Source of the DNA: Melanocharis versteri
Taxonomy: Eukaryota > Chordata > Aves > Passeriformes > Melanocharitidae
Assembly (NCBI GenBank): GCA_013397845.1
Contig: VZTG01010202.1
Span: 67,494-131,493, forward strand
Reading direction: 5' to 3'
DNA length: 64,000 bases
This document shows positions 37,001 to 48,614 of this stretch, piece after piece (within the stretch, counting starts at the first letter, position 1; every line of letters starts with the position of its first letter). Below the pieces are notes generated by a model that saw only the letters and a list, made by a program, of their open reading frames with translations, was not told the DNA's origin and did no database searches. A program made the translations under genes and the position numbers.

Positions 37001-38251
37001 TAATGTAAAATCAGATAATATTAAAGACAGGTCTTTCAAATCATACCACCAAAGACATTAATTTCAAGGACAAGTATTTTCATTTTGATCATAGTGGTTG
37101 ACTATGTTATTTTCAAGTATCTTTTGCAGTATTCACTGAAGTAGTTACATCTCTATTTCCACCATTTTCATTCTCTAACATTTTAAGTAAAAGGCCTAAA
37201 GTCACAGATATGGAATCCAAACTTAGCATAGTCAAAAAAGTGCATTAAGTTGTATCTATTACTAGTACAATGAACAAAAAGTGCTCTCTGTAACTTAGAT
37301 TCAGAGTTACGTATTTAAATACGTAAAGTAGAAACAGCTACTCTAAAAGTGTTTTGGAAATCTACATTTAGTTAATATTGAATATACTTTGCATCCTTCT
37401 AGCTCAATCTTACATTGCACAAACTACAGTATTTTCCCTAATCTCAGTATCCAAAAGTAAAAATACTTAACTAATTTACAATTGTATTTGTTTATATGCT
37501 TAACTTACTGCTTTAACACATTATTACTGAAAAAATTTCAGTCTCAAGCAAATGAAGCGGTGCAAAGCCTGCTCATAAATACAAAATCCTTTCAAACTCA
37601 AGGTTTCCCACCCACACATCGCAGGCTCTAGAGTTTGTTATGACGAGAAAACAGACAAAAAACCCCAAACTAACATGAAAAAAACCCCCACCTTTAATGG
37701 CCTCTCCCTAGTTCAGGATCAGTTTCAAGTCCTCAGTCACGAAGTTCTCAATAACAAATCTCTACTGTAAGTGCAGATCTGAAATTTTGTGCACAATTGC
37801 TCTATTCGGAATAAAATAAATCCAAATTAAGTAACAAAATTTGCTTTAGTGGGAGCTCTCCTTTAGCTCTATTTAGAGGAATTCAATATACACAGGAAAT
37901 ATATTTTTTTTAAATTTTAAAAAAACTTTACTTGAAAAAACCCACAGTAAAAATTTGGTTATATGGTTTCTTTTTCTTATGCAGAAAGGATGTATATTCT
38001 TATATAGAAAGGATATTCTTATAAGGAGAAGATATTAATATTTCACAAGTATTTAGGCATGAAAAATGTCATTACTGCCAATGGATTTGCTATATACAAC
38101 TGAAAAGTGTTACAAAATTTTCAGGATTTTTTTTCTTGGTTGCAATATTGAACTTGCTTTCTTTGATTCCAAGCTTCTTCAAGAAATTCTTGGTTCATAC
38201 AAACCAAATAACAATATGTGATGTCCTCAAAATAGTATCAGGAGCACTTAC
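34019..38251. other. Intron 3, nothing recognised except a small tandem repeat
   Basis: Intron DNA without CR1 landmarks. Slightly more GC-balanced stretches at 34700-35450 hold 61-81 codon open frames on the minus strand that match nothing I know. Confidence 0.5.
37983..38036 (+). repeat. Imperfect tandem repeat (about 18-23 bp unit, 2-3 copies)
   Basis: Two consecutive units share AGAAAGGATATTCTTATA with small indels, and a third, weaker AGAAGATATTAATA unit follows. It lies about 220 bases downstream, in gene sense, of exon 3. Confidence 0.7.
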
Positions 38252-38514
38252 TCATCGTACTTGATATGATAAATAGCTTCTTCATCAGTGTCCATACAGT
38301 CTGAATAAGATGTGGAAGGTGTACTGTCCAAATTATTTGCATTTTCTCTAGAATGATCTTGATTTAAGTTTCCATTAGTCCTTTTGTAAGTGTTACCACT
38401 CTTCCCCTGAGCTTTACCATTCTTATGTCCCTTTGTTGCTCGAGTAACATTTTCTATATGAGCTTCAAACCAGGCTCCAATGTTGACATCACGGGCATCC
38501 ACCAATTCATTTAT
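38252..38514 (-). CDS. UHRF2: UHRF2 coding exon 3 (first Tudor half and UHRF2-type insert)
   Basis: Residues 133 to 220 (last codon split, phase 2). It starts INELVDARDV, followed by GAWFEAHI, the first Tudor strand that carries the aromatic-cage phenylalanine (F148 here, matching UHRF1 F152 by alignment from memory). A basic, Gly/Asn/Lys-rich insert of about 50 residues follows (including KRTNGN and LDSTPSTS), typical of UHRF2 and longer than in UHRF1. The exon ends YHIKYDE, whose second tyrosine (Y218) matches UHRF1 Y188. The acceptor is CTTTTTAG and the donor GA|GTAAGT. The tandem Tudor domain reads H3K9me2/3 in this family. The insert is rich in Asn and Lys and is presumably disordered. 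Confidence 0.96.
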
Positions 38515-41500
38515 CTAAAAAGAAAATTCAATAATGAATTTATGCTTATTTTATAAAATACCAAATAACAAAAAATAAATCAGACAACTTACTATAACTT
38601 ACTATGCTGCTGCTTAACTTTATCAGTAAAACAATCAACTATAATAACCAGTTGAGCTTAAGCAAGTTCAAGTCATATGCAGTCATAAATACTTTCATTT
38701 GCACTTCCAGTATTTTATTACTCTTCCTTCATTAAAATCTAGTAAAAATATAATTTACATGTAATTTTAAAAAGCAACGCTAACTTTTTTTCCCCTTCAA
38801 ACCGGAAAATTGGCTTGATCTCTTTCATTATCCTTTCCTCTTGTTTCAACTATGGCTATAAAAAGCACACACAGTATTAAAATACTAGCTCAAAACCGAA
38901 CGGTTTACAGACCTTCCTGAGCCTCCAACTTGGAATTATTATTTAACTTTCCACCCTTCTGTCCTGCAAGGTTTTTTTAATCATTAAAGACTCAAGGACA
39001 GATAGGAAAAAATCTAACAAGGTTGCCACCAGTCAGCCCAAATGTTATGACTGTAAGAAATGAAACTAATCTCCAGAATTTCTCCCTTCTGTACTCACGG
39101 TATTACTGGTATTAAGCAACCAAACCATTTTACTATTCTAAATCATGTTGTATTTTCTCAAGTCTTCAAATAATAAACAGATGTTCCTTTAATAATACTG
39201 AGAACACTGAAAGAAAAGATTTAAAAACCACTTCAAACAGTACACCAACAGTACATCAACTATAAAAAATCATTACAACAGAACTACCGCACATAGAAAA
39301 TATCTTTAATTATCAATATGAGATACATGCAGATATACATATATGTAAATACATATATGGTTTAGGCTACAGCCTTTGTCAAGTACCAACATTGTGCCAG
39401 ATACTTACTCTCACACACCCCAAAGGCTAATTTCTAAGATATGAATTTTCACAAGAGCAAAACTCAGTAAGTTTTAGTATTTAGAGTGAAGCAATCCTTT
39501 GGTATCTGGGAGCACAACTGACAACAGTTTGAGCTAACAAGTTTATCCCATTAAAGGAATATTTCCTGTTTTACTCTTTCCATTCCTTTTCTTCAGGTAA
39601 CTTCCCAAACTTAATGTTTTGTTTTTCCGCATATGTAAAATACCAACGTGTATTTTTATTTTTACTCTTTCTTAGAACCTACAGTATTCAAAGTACAATT
39701 GCCAAGGTGACAATTTCAGCCACATGATAAACAAATCAGAGGACAGCCTTATTTTAAATCTATCAATGTATTCTAAACAGAAACAGTGGATTCTGGCACT
39801 TCTAGAAGGAACCTTCATGAAGGCGCCCCTGTGCAATCTTACATGTTTGAATTAGTTGCAGCTCAAAGTGGTGCTTTACTTCCTCTTCTCCAAAACACAG
39901 TTGAATGAGATACACACTATTAAGGATTCCCCCATCTGCTGCTACTTCTTGCAACCAGTTATGGAAGTGCCAAAGAAGCCATGTTAGCCAAGTTAAAATC
40001 CACCATCTCCAGATTCAGAACAACAAAAAATTGAAAAAAAAAAACAAAACAATACATCAATGCAAACTCCCTTAATCATTCCTCTATAATACACGCATAT
40101 GTAATTTGAAGTGAATAATTACACAACATACTTCCCAGGCTTGCAAAGAGTAAGAGCAAATAATTATTACCACAATATAAATACAACTATTTTGTATGAG
40201 TGGTGTCTGGTTTAAGAACCGTTTTATTAGTAGCTATTTGTGAACAGTTTTAAACAAACACTTACTTTAATTACACATTCCATTTGTGTGGTTTTTATTC
40301 CAAACTAGTGTTCTTGGCTGAAATGTTTTTACAGCAGTCAGTGTTTTTTGACAGAAAAATTGACCATGTGAGAATCAGAAAATGAAACATGCACATAGCT
40401 TCTGAACGAGCTTTGTTTTTTTTAACATCATTTCTCCATGTCCAGACCAGTGTTACTGTAACTGCTCTCTTGCAACTAACTCATCCTGTACTCCTCTTTT
40501 TGGCCATTGCTTAGACAAGGTAGTGTTCTTCACTCATGCCAAGTCCATCTTGGGATGGCCTCCCAGTTCTTAGACCAGACACCACTAACAATTCTCAGTA
40601 ACAAGGAACAAGAGTTGCACATAAATCCATCCACTTCTAGTCCTTCAGAGCCCACGGAACTGTACCAGATGTCAGGTACAACTGGGATATAAAACAAGCT
40701 AAAATATTCTGATTTATATAATATACAACGACCACACAGAGGAACTCTGTTTAAATCACTATTTTAACCACTTAACGATAATTTAATTATTATTAATTTT
40801 CATGGACAATACCAACTCTACCGTTATTTTTTTATTGTTTTTTTAATTACAGGTTCCATACCGACTAACTTTCCTTCTGGTAGCTGAAATCAGAAAGAGA
40901 GAGCAGGGCACAGAGGCTGAGACTACCCACAGCATGGAGTAAGTAACAGGTACCTTGTTGAGTCTAGCTCTGGATGAAGATCCAACGAGGCACAGGACTT
41001 TGCTCAGACAGAAAAAGTTGTAACAAAATACTTCTTCCAGTAAGTAAACAATTCCTTATTGCTTGACAATGAAACGCAAAATCACTAAATACATCCACCT
41101 ATTCAGCCACCTAACACACCTTAGTTTATTAGTCCCTAGGCCTTTCTTACTGACTTCCATTAAACAAGTTTATGACCTTTGAACTACAATACTGGGTAAA
41201 AATACATTCCTCAAAGTTTTCAGATACTCTAATTAGAAATCTCTGTATACACTCATACCGTTACCCACAAATAGGAAACAGTGAAATGACTATACCCTTA
41301 ATTTTTCTCTAGATATATTGAAGACACATTGTTGACTGAAAAACTAATCACTTCACAAGTAATGAAGGAGAAAGTGTTAGGTCTCATTCCAGAGACATCA
41401 CAAAAACTTCAGTTGACTTGACAAAATAGGTTTCCTTGAGTGTGCTTGCCGATATCACCATTCTCTGTTATATTTTCTGGTTTAATCCTGAACAAAACAG

Positions 41501-43725
41501 CTAAGAGACTACTTGATATTTAACATATTTAAATTTAACATTCTTGGAAAATATAAATTTTCATTCTCATTCTTTTCGTCAGATCAGTCTATCTGCTGTG
41601 TTCTCCCATCTCCCCAGCATTCTCCCCATCCTTTCCCATATTATCTTTTACACTCATTGATTAGCTGTAAAGCTTCAGAAATGAAGAACTGGAGTTCTTC
41701 CCATTGTAATAAATGGACATAAAAGAAAGAGGAAGCACACAAGCTTGTGACTCCATATTCAAGCTACTGATTTTGTGACTCTCTGATTCCTCAGAGAATG
41801 AACAAACCTCTAACTGAAATTACCTTGTATACATGTGGCAGCCTCTGTTGCACTAAGGCTACAGAAATTTGGCAGAGAATGAACACCATTGTGTTCCAGC
41901 TGGTCTTCAGAGATCAGAGGGCTTGGTGCCACTGGGCTTGATTTCTGATTAATTCAGCACTAAGTCTGGTTGTGTTCAGTAACATCCACAATCCAGATCC
42001 ACCAACAGCGCAGTTTATCGAAGCAACAGGAGGTGGCTTCAGGATTGCCAGTAAGCAATGCACCATAGAGTGTTAAGATGTGTCATGACAGAAAGTAATA
42101 GCAACAGAGATCTGCTAGCACTATAAATATGTGTGTTCATATATGTTAATAAATACCCATATATAAATACATATTCAGCTATAATATTAAATATTCTCAA
42201 ACACTAATAAATATTCATGTCTGCATGTGAATAAATATTCCCAGGTCTGCTAGAATGCCACTAGGAGATACAAAGACCACCTAAATGTGCCCCTTCAGGG
42301 GAGGAAGAGAGACACAGTCCATCAACCTATCCCAAGCAAGCAGAGGTGTTTTCCCCCTGTCTTTTATCCCCAGAATACCCCTTCTATATTATAATTTTAG
42401 TCCTACCCGAAAGGAACAATTTCATATTACAGGTGAGGTTGTGGTGACTGTGGTCTTATACAGACATGTTCTCTCTTCATCTGCATCCCTAGGTGTATGA
42501 AAGTTACTATGCAAATAGGACTTAATGCACATCTTAGTAACTTCGGTCAGAATTTACAGTTGATACAAATGGTAAAATAAACACTTTGGTCCATCTGCTT
42601 AGGTGGCAGTAAAGGCTCTCTGACCTCTGCCTGACAGTCTTTGTGCACATCCTTATCTCCATAAAGAAAACAGACTTTTAGCAAGGCTTGCTTTACACAG
42701 TGAAGTGGGAGGGAGGCTAATGGCTGGTGCAGGTGCTCCTCTACAGCCCAGTGAAACAACACAGGGCCATGTGGCCTCTGCTTCACTCCAGACATCGCTC
42801 CATCCTTAGACTCTGCTTGAGCCACGTGCAAGATAAACCAGAGGCCCAGCTCATGGTTTTTTTGGGCCAGATTCGTCAATTCTTCAAGGACTTAAAGCAA
42901 CACTGTAGCAAGTCTATCCACTTATTGCAACCTCAACCTCCTCTTCCTCCCCAGTAATTGTGGGCATTTTCCAGCAAAATAATTAGTGTTATTGCTATGT
43001 CTTATCTAAGAGGAGATCTCCAAAGAGGAAGTGAAATGCTATCACTCCCTATAGACAGATATACATAGATATATTCATATACACACATCCTACTAAACAT
43101 TCAATAAGCTAGCAATCTGGAAAACTACCCATTTTCTGTCTAAATTAAACTTCTGGTATTCTGATGTAATCCTGCATGACAATACCGAAAATTTCAACAA
43201 GGTACAAAACTAAATGAATACTAGGTAGGCAATTCCTAAAAAACCTACATTAAAAAAGGAATCACTACATAATCTATAGCTTAAAGAAATTCTGTATTTC
43301 CACAATTTATCTAGCTCTAACGCAGCACGGAAACATTGGTACTAAAAAAATTATTTGTCAAGCTTGAGGAAAAAAAGAAGGGTAAAAGCTACACTTTAAC
43401 ATATTTTCTTTATTAGCTTCTTCCATCCACAAGAACATACTTGTTTCACAGTTACTCTAAACTTTTTCAAGAATGTGCTTGGAAGAACACAGTGGGTCAG
43501 AGTTTGAGAACTCCCCTGGAAAGTGAGCTTGGTACACAGACACGCTCATGACTCTCTAAGAGTCAGTTTAAATTAAGTGAATTTCATTTCAGCCAAATCG
43601 GGAAATTAAATCATAAAAGAAAGCAGTGAGAATACACTCTGATACAATAAAACAATACTTTACTAACAATAAAATTAAACCCACAGAAGTGAGGCAAGTT
43701 TCCAGCGTTTAAAGTTTGTACGTAC
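38515..43725. other. Intron 2, mostly unrecognised
   Basis: AT-rich intron. Two stretches stand out in composition but were not identified: an ATAAATATT-rich cluster at about 42120-42245, and a more GC-balanced block at about 42540-42960 that carries a 110-codon minus-strand open frame. No CR1 landmark, exon or RNA gene was seen. Confidence 0.5.
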
Positions 43726-43968
43726 CTTGTACAATCCAATGCCAGGATCAATGAGAAACGAACGAGATGATGTAGATGGCTGACTGGGTGATCCGCTGCT
43801 TGTTTTTTTTATTTTGTTCTTGCAGTTGGAAACAGCACAGGGATTGACTTCTCCATCCTGAGCTGTCACAGACGCAGTGGTAGGAGCTTCAGAATCAGAA
43901 CGTATCAAAAGCTGAACTATGTCATTCAGTCCAACATTGTAGTCAAATAAAGTGTGTCCATCTTCTAG
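43726..43968 (-). CDS. UHRF2: UHRF2 coding exon 2 (end of UBL and Ser/Thr-rich spacer)
   Basis: Residues 52-132, 81 codons, phase 0 at both ends. It opens with LEDGHTLFDYNVGLND, which finishes the ubiquitin-like fold, then QLLIR. A low-complexity Ser/Thr/Pro spacer follows with a basic patch (KNKIKK) and the motif QPSTSSRSF, then LIDPGIGLYK, which leads into the Tudor region. The acceptor is TTTTTGACAG and the donor AAG|GTACGT. The QPSTS and LIDPG..YK segments are recognisable from vertebrate UHRF2. The spacer is the least conserved part of UHRF proteins, so its exact residues are probably lineage-specific. Confidence 0.96.
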
Positions 43969-46189
43969 CTGTCAAAAAGAAATGCGTACTTGTAAATTCT
44001 ACCTTAAGGTACCTAAGCAGTTTTCAAATCTTTTTATAGATAATAATTGCACAGACCTGAAGAGGCAAGCCATATCTTACAGATAAAACCTATGTCTTGC
44101 GTATACGAAAAAACAAACTCCTCAAGCTAACTGCAGCCATAATATCATTCAATGAAAAATCACTGGAAGCTTAAAACTAGAAAAAGACATCTCTACAGAC
44201 TGATGTCACCTACCTACAATTAAGCCAAGAAATACAAAAAAATGGTAAATATCAAATTGTGCACTAGGAAATACAGGAAGCAGTACTTCTGGTTGCTCAG
44301 TTAAACACCCTTAATGACCTAAAGCATCTTTGAAGCAGAGATTTGATTCACCTGAAAGTATAATGCATTGCTCTGAAATAGCAAAATTAGTATTAGCTAC
44401 ACTTTACTTCACACTGCAGTGGGAGAAAAACATGCATGACTAAAAGACTCTCGCATCTTTCCAAACTATTCTAGCAACAATAAAGTTATCTACCCTTTTT
44501 CTCAAGAATAGGTGCTGCTTTCAAGACCAGTTGATGTTTCATGAATCTTTTCAAACAGAACAGTTTTCATGACGTTACGGGCAATACCAATAAAACAAGA
44601 AAAAGGGGTCAAGAAGGAACAGAAAAGAAAAAAAAAAAACCAGAGCACTTCTCCAGTTTCTCACTAATATAGTTTTCTGTAACATTCAAACAATCTCAGG
44701 ACAGACAAAAGTGGAATCCATATCTCTTTCTCCATCCCCTCTGCTTTTTCAAAACAACTCTAAAGGGCAGGGGACAGTTATGAACAGAAGCTGGCAGTCA
44801 AGAAGTGAACCATTTCTTCTTCCATGAACTTACAATCTGTGCAAAAAAACCCACCTCTCCTTACTGCTGATAACTACTGTACCCACAGTTGAGACCTGCA
44901 AACAGGAGTATTCATAGTTTGACTCAAAGTAATTGAAGCTGACACAGGTATCTGATCAACAGCTACAGAAAAGAACCTTACTCAGCTGCCCATTTTCAAA
45001 CCAGTTCAACACACAGGACACAAAACCATACTGAAGATTTTCATGCTGTAACTACTAAAGAAATGCAAGTCTTAAAGCAGAAATCTCCAGTAACTGTGAT
45101 TGTCCAGGTGACTACCAACACCACCTCATATGCCTGGGTCTTCAGGCTTAGCACTTCACACTGAGAAGCAAGCTGCTTAAGTAACCTTTTCTGTCCCACC
45201 ATGTCATATATTCCTACAATTTTGACAACTCTTTCACAAAGGGCATAGGGTTATTGCAGCCCTATTACAATCCAGACCTGGGGGCGTTTCACACTACAAG
45301 CATTTTCACTGTTAATAAGCATAAAGCATTATTCTTATATTCAAAGTACAAATAAACCCAAAACAAAGACAGACAACGACAACACAAAAACACACTGGAG
45401 GGGATATCCACATTGCTACTGCTTCTGACCACTACTCCAGGCCGCATTTAAGATTAAACCCCTCCCAAGTGATTTTTCTTGGTTGTAAAATGGTTAAAAA
45501 CTTCAGCAGTACATCTGCAAAACAGACCAATTCTGAAATAATGAATAAATTGGATGTTACTGGAGACATATAACTTCTCCATTTTTCTGTTCCAACTGGA
45601 CAGTACAGGCTGTGGCAGAGATCACAGTGTAGTTCCTAGAATCCTGTGGTATGACGAAATCTTCTGAAAGCTAATGTGCTGGAGAAAAAATCCTAACTTT
45701 GCTCCCGGTAGACCAAAGTTATGTAAGCAACATGCAGATGGGAGCTTTGCTCTCCTGTCTTTTGTTCATGCTCTCTCAGGACAGCTCCTGTGCAGCCTGA
45801 CAGAAAAATATTTTGAGGTACTGCAGTTCAAAATTTAAAGTTAATTCAGTAAAGATGTAAATCTGAACACCATGAATTATCTACAGTAACTAGGTAAACA
45901 GTGTTAACACTCAATTAAAAAAACGTCCTGTGTCTAGTCTTCGCAATCTATTCTTCAGTTATGATTGCAGACTAAGTTATATTATTGATCCTCAAGTGAG
46001 TCCTCCCTATTAGCAAGAAAGCTAACAAACCACCAACTTTAAAAAAAGATGGGAAAAAAGGAATATATCCAGTTATATTTAACATACACAGAAACAAAGA
46101 CATAACAAGGCTGGGCCTTGAGCAAGAAGCTGCCTTCCCTAACAACACGCACACACACACCATCATGTCCAGACTACCTATTCCTGCAC
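43969..46189. other. Intron 1 (3' part), nothing recognised
   Basis: AT-rich intron DNA beginning with the exon 2 acceptor tract, with a poly-A run near 44626. No element recognised. Confidence 0.55.
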
Positions 46190-46345
46190 AACAGTAAGAG
46201 AAGTCTCCTCTCTGCAAGCACCCAAAACCTACCTGGACACATTCCTACTAACCTGTTCAAATTTGCCCTGCCTTGGTGGGTGTGGGTTGGACTAGATGAC
46301 CTCCGGAGGTCCCTTCCAACCCTAAATACTCTGTCATTTGGTGAA
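46190..46345 (+). mobile_element. CR1 LINE 3' tail
   Basis: Plus-strand CR1 3' end: CAAAACCTACCTGGACACATTCCTA, then GGGTTGGACTAGATGACCTCC followed by GGTCCCTTCCAACCCTAA and a degenerate TACTCTGTCATT tail. Confidence 0.9.
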
Positions 46346-46439
46346 GTCAGCTTTGATGTACATGAACTAAATGGTCAGCCAAATAAACTGATTACTGCAA
46401 AGTTGTCTAATTTACAAAATTAATTTTAAAAAATTAGAC

Positions 46440-47503
46440 TATTAGATGGTTAAGAAAGTGGTCGGATGGTGGCATCCAGAGGGTAGTGGTCAATGGCTCA
46501 GAATCCAAATGGACATCAGTGACAAGTGGTGTCTCTCAGGGTCCATACTGGGACCAGTGTTATTTAATTAATCTTCATTAATGATGCAGATAATGGGATT
46601 GAAGGCACTCTCCGCAAGTTTGCAGATGACACCAAGCTGAGTGGTGCCATTGACACACCTTAAGGATGGGATGCCATCCAGAGGGACCTGGACAAGCCTG
46701 AGAAGTGGGTCCATGGGAATCTCACATGCTTTAACAAGGCCAAATGCAAGGTGCTGCACCTGGGTCGGGGCAGCTCCTGGTACCAGCACAGGCCGGGGAT
46801 GGACAGATCAGAGCAGCCCTGCTGAGAAGGACTTGGGGGTGCTGGGGGGTGAGAGGCTGGACATGACCCAGCCATGGGCACTCCCAGCCCAGAGAGCCAA
46901 ACGTGTCCTGGGCTGCATCCAGAGCAGCGTGGGCAGCAGGGCCAGGGAGGGGATTCTGCCCCTCTGCTCTGCTCTGCTGAGACCCCACCTGCAGTGCTGC
47001 ATCAGCTCTGGGTCCCCAGCACAGGAAGGACATGGAACTGTGGGAGTGAGTCCAGAGGAGGCCAAAAACATGATCGGAGGGGTGGATATGGAGCACCTCT
47101 CCTATGAGGAAATCGAGATTTTTCAGCCCGGAGAAGAGAAGGCTTAAGGGTCACCGAATTGCGACCTTCCAGGTCCCAAAGGGAGCCTACAAGAAAGATG
47201 GAGAGGAATCTTTTACAAGGGTGTGTTGTAACAGAACAAGAGGCAATGGCTTCAAACCTGAAAAAGAACAGGCTCAGATTAGATATTAGGAAGAACTTCT
47301 TTTCTGTGAGGGTGGTGAGGCACTGGAACAGGTTACCCAGAAAAGCTGTGGATATCCCATTCCTGGAAGTGTTCAGGGCCAGGTTGGATGTGGCTCTGAG
47401 CAGTCTGGTCTATGAAAGATGTCCCTGTCCATGGCACAGGGATTTGGAATGAGATGATCTTTACAGTCCATTCCAACCCAAACCATTCTATGATTCTATG
47501 ATC
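46440..47503 (+). mobile_element. Young CR1 LINE, reverse transcriptase to 3' end
   Basis: About 1.06 kb of plus-strand CR1. It enters ORF2 around the GTSGVSQG block (near 46525), passes the reverse-transcriptase core (FADDTKLSGA, with a broken frame, near 46618-46650) and KCKVLHLG near 46745-46768, and continues through late ORF2 to the 3' end, finishing with TTCCAACCCAAACCATTCTATGATTCTATGATC. The repeated ATTCTATG octamer is the diagnostic CR1 terminus. Frameshifts and stops make it non-coding. It is in UHRF2 intron 1, antisense to the gene, and is the closest relative of the copy at 21528-22255. Confidence 0.96.
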
Positions 47504-48314
47504 TGCCAAAGTGATTGCGGTTTTTTTTTTTCACCTTTGTTTTTATCATTTATACTCTTTGCAGGAATATTTTATGACACCAGATTATTCTATGACTAGT
47601 GAGGCCACACTTAAGTCTCAAAGCATAGTAACAGACATAAGATTGCTTTAAGGACACTTCACATGAGGCAGGTTGTAATGTCTCACAACCTGACAGGGAA
47701 AGAGCTCCCGTGTAAGTATGAAGTGTGTTCTGAGTATGAGCAACTGTATAAATTTAGACCAAGTTGATACACTGCAACAGTGTCTGCTTCTAGAAACAAA
47801 GTAGAGTACCACAGAAACTCAACCAGTAGAATCAATCACGTGCTTTTTGACTTGCAAGAATTGATGCGTGAATCCGCAAGTATACCTATGCCTACCATCA
47901 CTGCATCACTGACAACTGGAATCCTTGGAGTAACAAAGTTCAAAAACAGTGTATAAAGAAATCCATTTCACACAGGAGAGAAGAACTATATGACGGTTTT
48001 TCTTGAATAACAATAGACAGTTCTATCCCACTCTGCTGCATAAAGACACTAAGAAGATTCCCCAAGAATATATTCGCCTGGACAGCTCATTAAAAGAAAA
48101 GAAACAAATGTTACGTGTTTACTAAGCATTTAAGGTCACTTGTCATCCACAAGTTTACACATGCAAATGAGAAACAAAAGTAATCACAAGTGATGCCAAG
48201 ATGACTTCTGCTTTTTCTTTTATATACCTTTTACACAGTTCTATGCACCCACAAGTATTAGTGTGCATACCTGTAATTCTTTAAGTCTGATAACTTAGCA
48301 TAGTTCTAGTGCTC
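47504..48314. other. Intron 1, nothing recognised
   Basis: Intron DNA between a CR1 end and a probable LTR, beginning with a T run. No feature recognised. Confidence 0.55.
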
Positions 48315-48614
48315 TGTAGGGCTGGGAGACCAAATATTCTACTATCTTGGGGGCCAAGGTCCCCTAGTACAACATATTCTGTAAACCAGAAATAAGCCCA
48401 CCCAAGCCCCATTACTGGGTACCCTTGTTAGATATGTTAATGTGTAAGGTCTATAAATTGTACACACAATTTACCGTGGGGGGTACATCGTGATGCATTC
48501 CATCTTGGTGAAGTGATGCATCCATAGGATCCTATCAAAGATACCAAGGTAAAACCCCCTACTCCTTTAACCGTGTCTGGCTTCCATTTTCTAAGACCAG
48601 GAAAAGGTATCACA
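48315..48614 (+). mobile_element. Probable solo LTR of an endogenous retrovirus
   Basis: A roughly 300-base block begins TGTAGGG and ends ATCACA, the TG...CA form of an LTR. Inside is a TATAAA at about 48453 and, about 75-80 bases further, a degraded polyadenylation-like ATCAAAGATACC, giving a U3-R-U5 order on the plus strand. Imperfect flanking copies AGTGC (left, offset by two bases) and AGTAC (right) may be a decayed target duplication. It sits in UHRF2 intron 1, antisense to the gene. No retroviral coding sequence is adjacent. Confidence 0.5.

Noticed and set aside
42547..42879. 110-codon minus-strand frame as an extra exon or gene
   Set aside because: No splice sites that would join it in frame to UHRF2, and no recognisable domain.
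46641..47147. 168-codon plus-strand open frame
   Set aside because: It is within CR1 and not in the canonical ORF2 frame throughout; a by-product of a frameshifted LINE.
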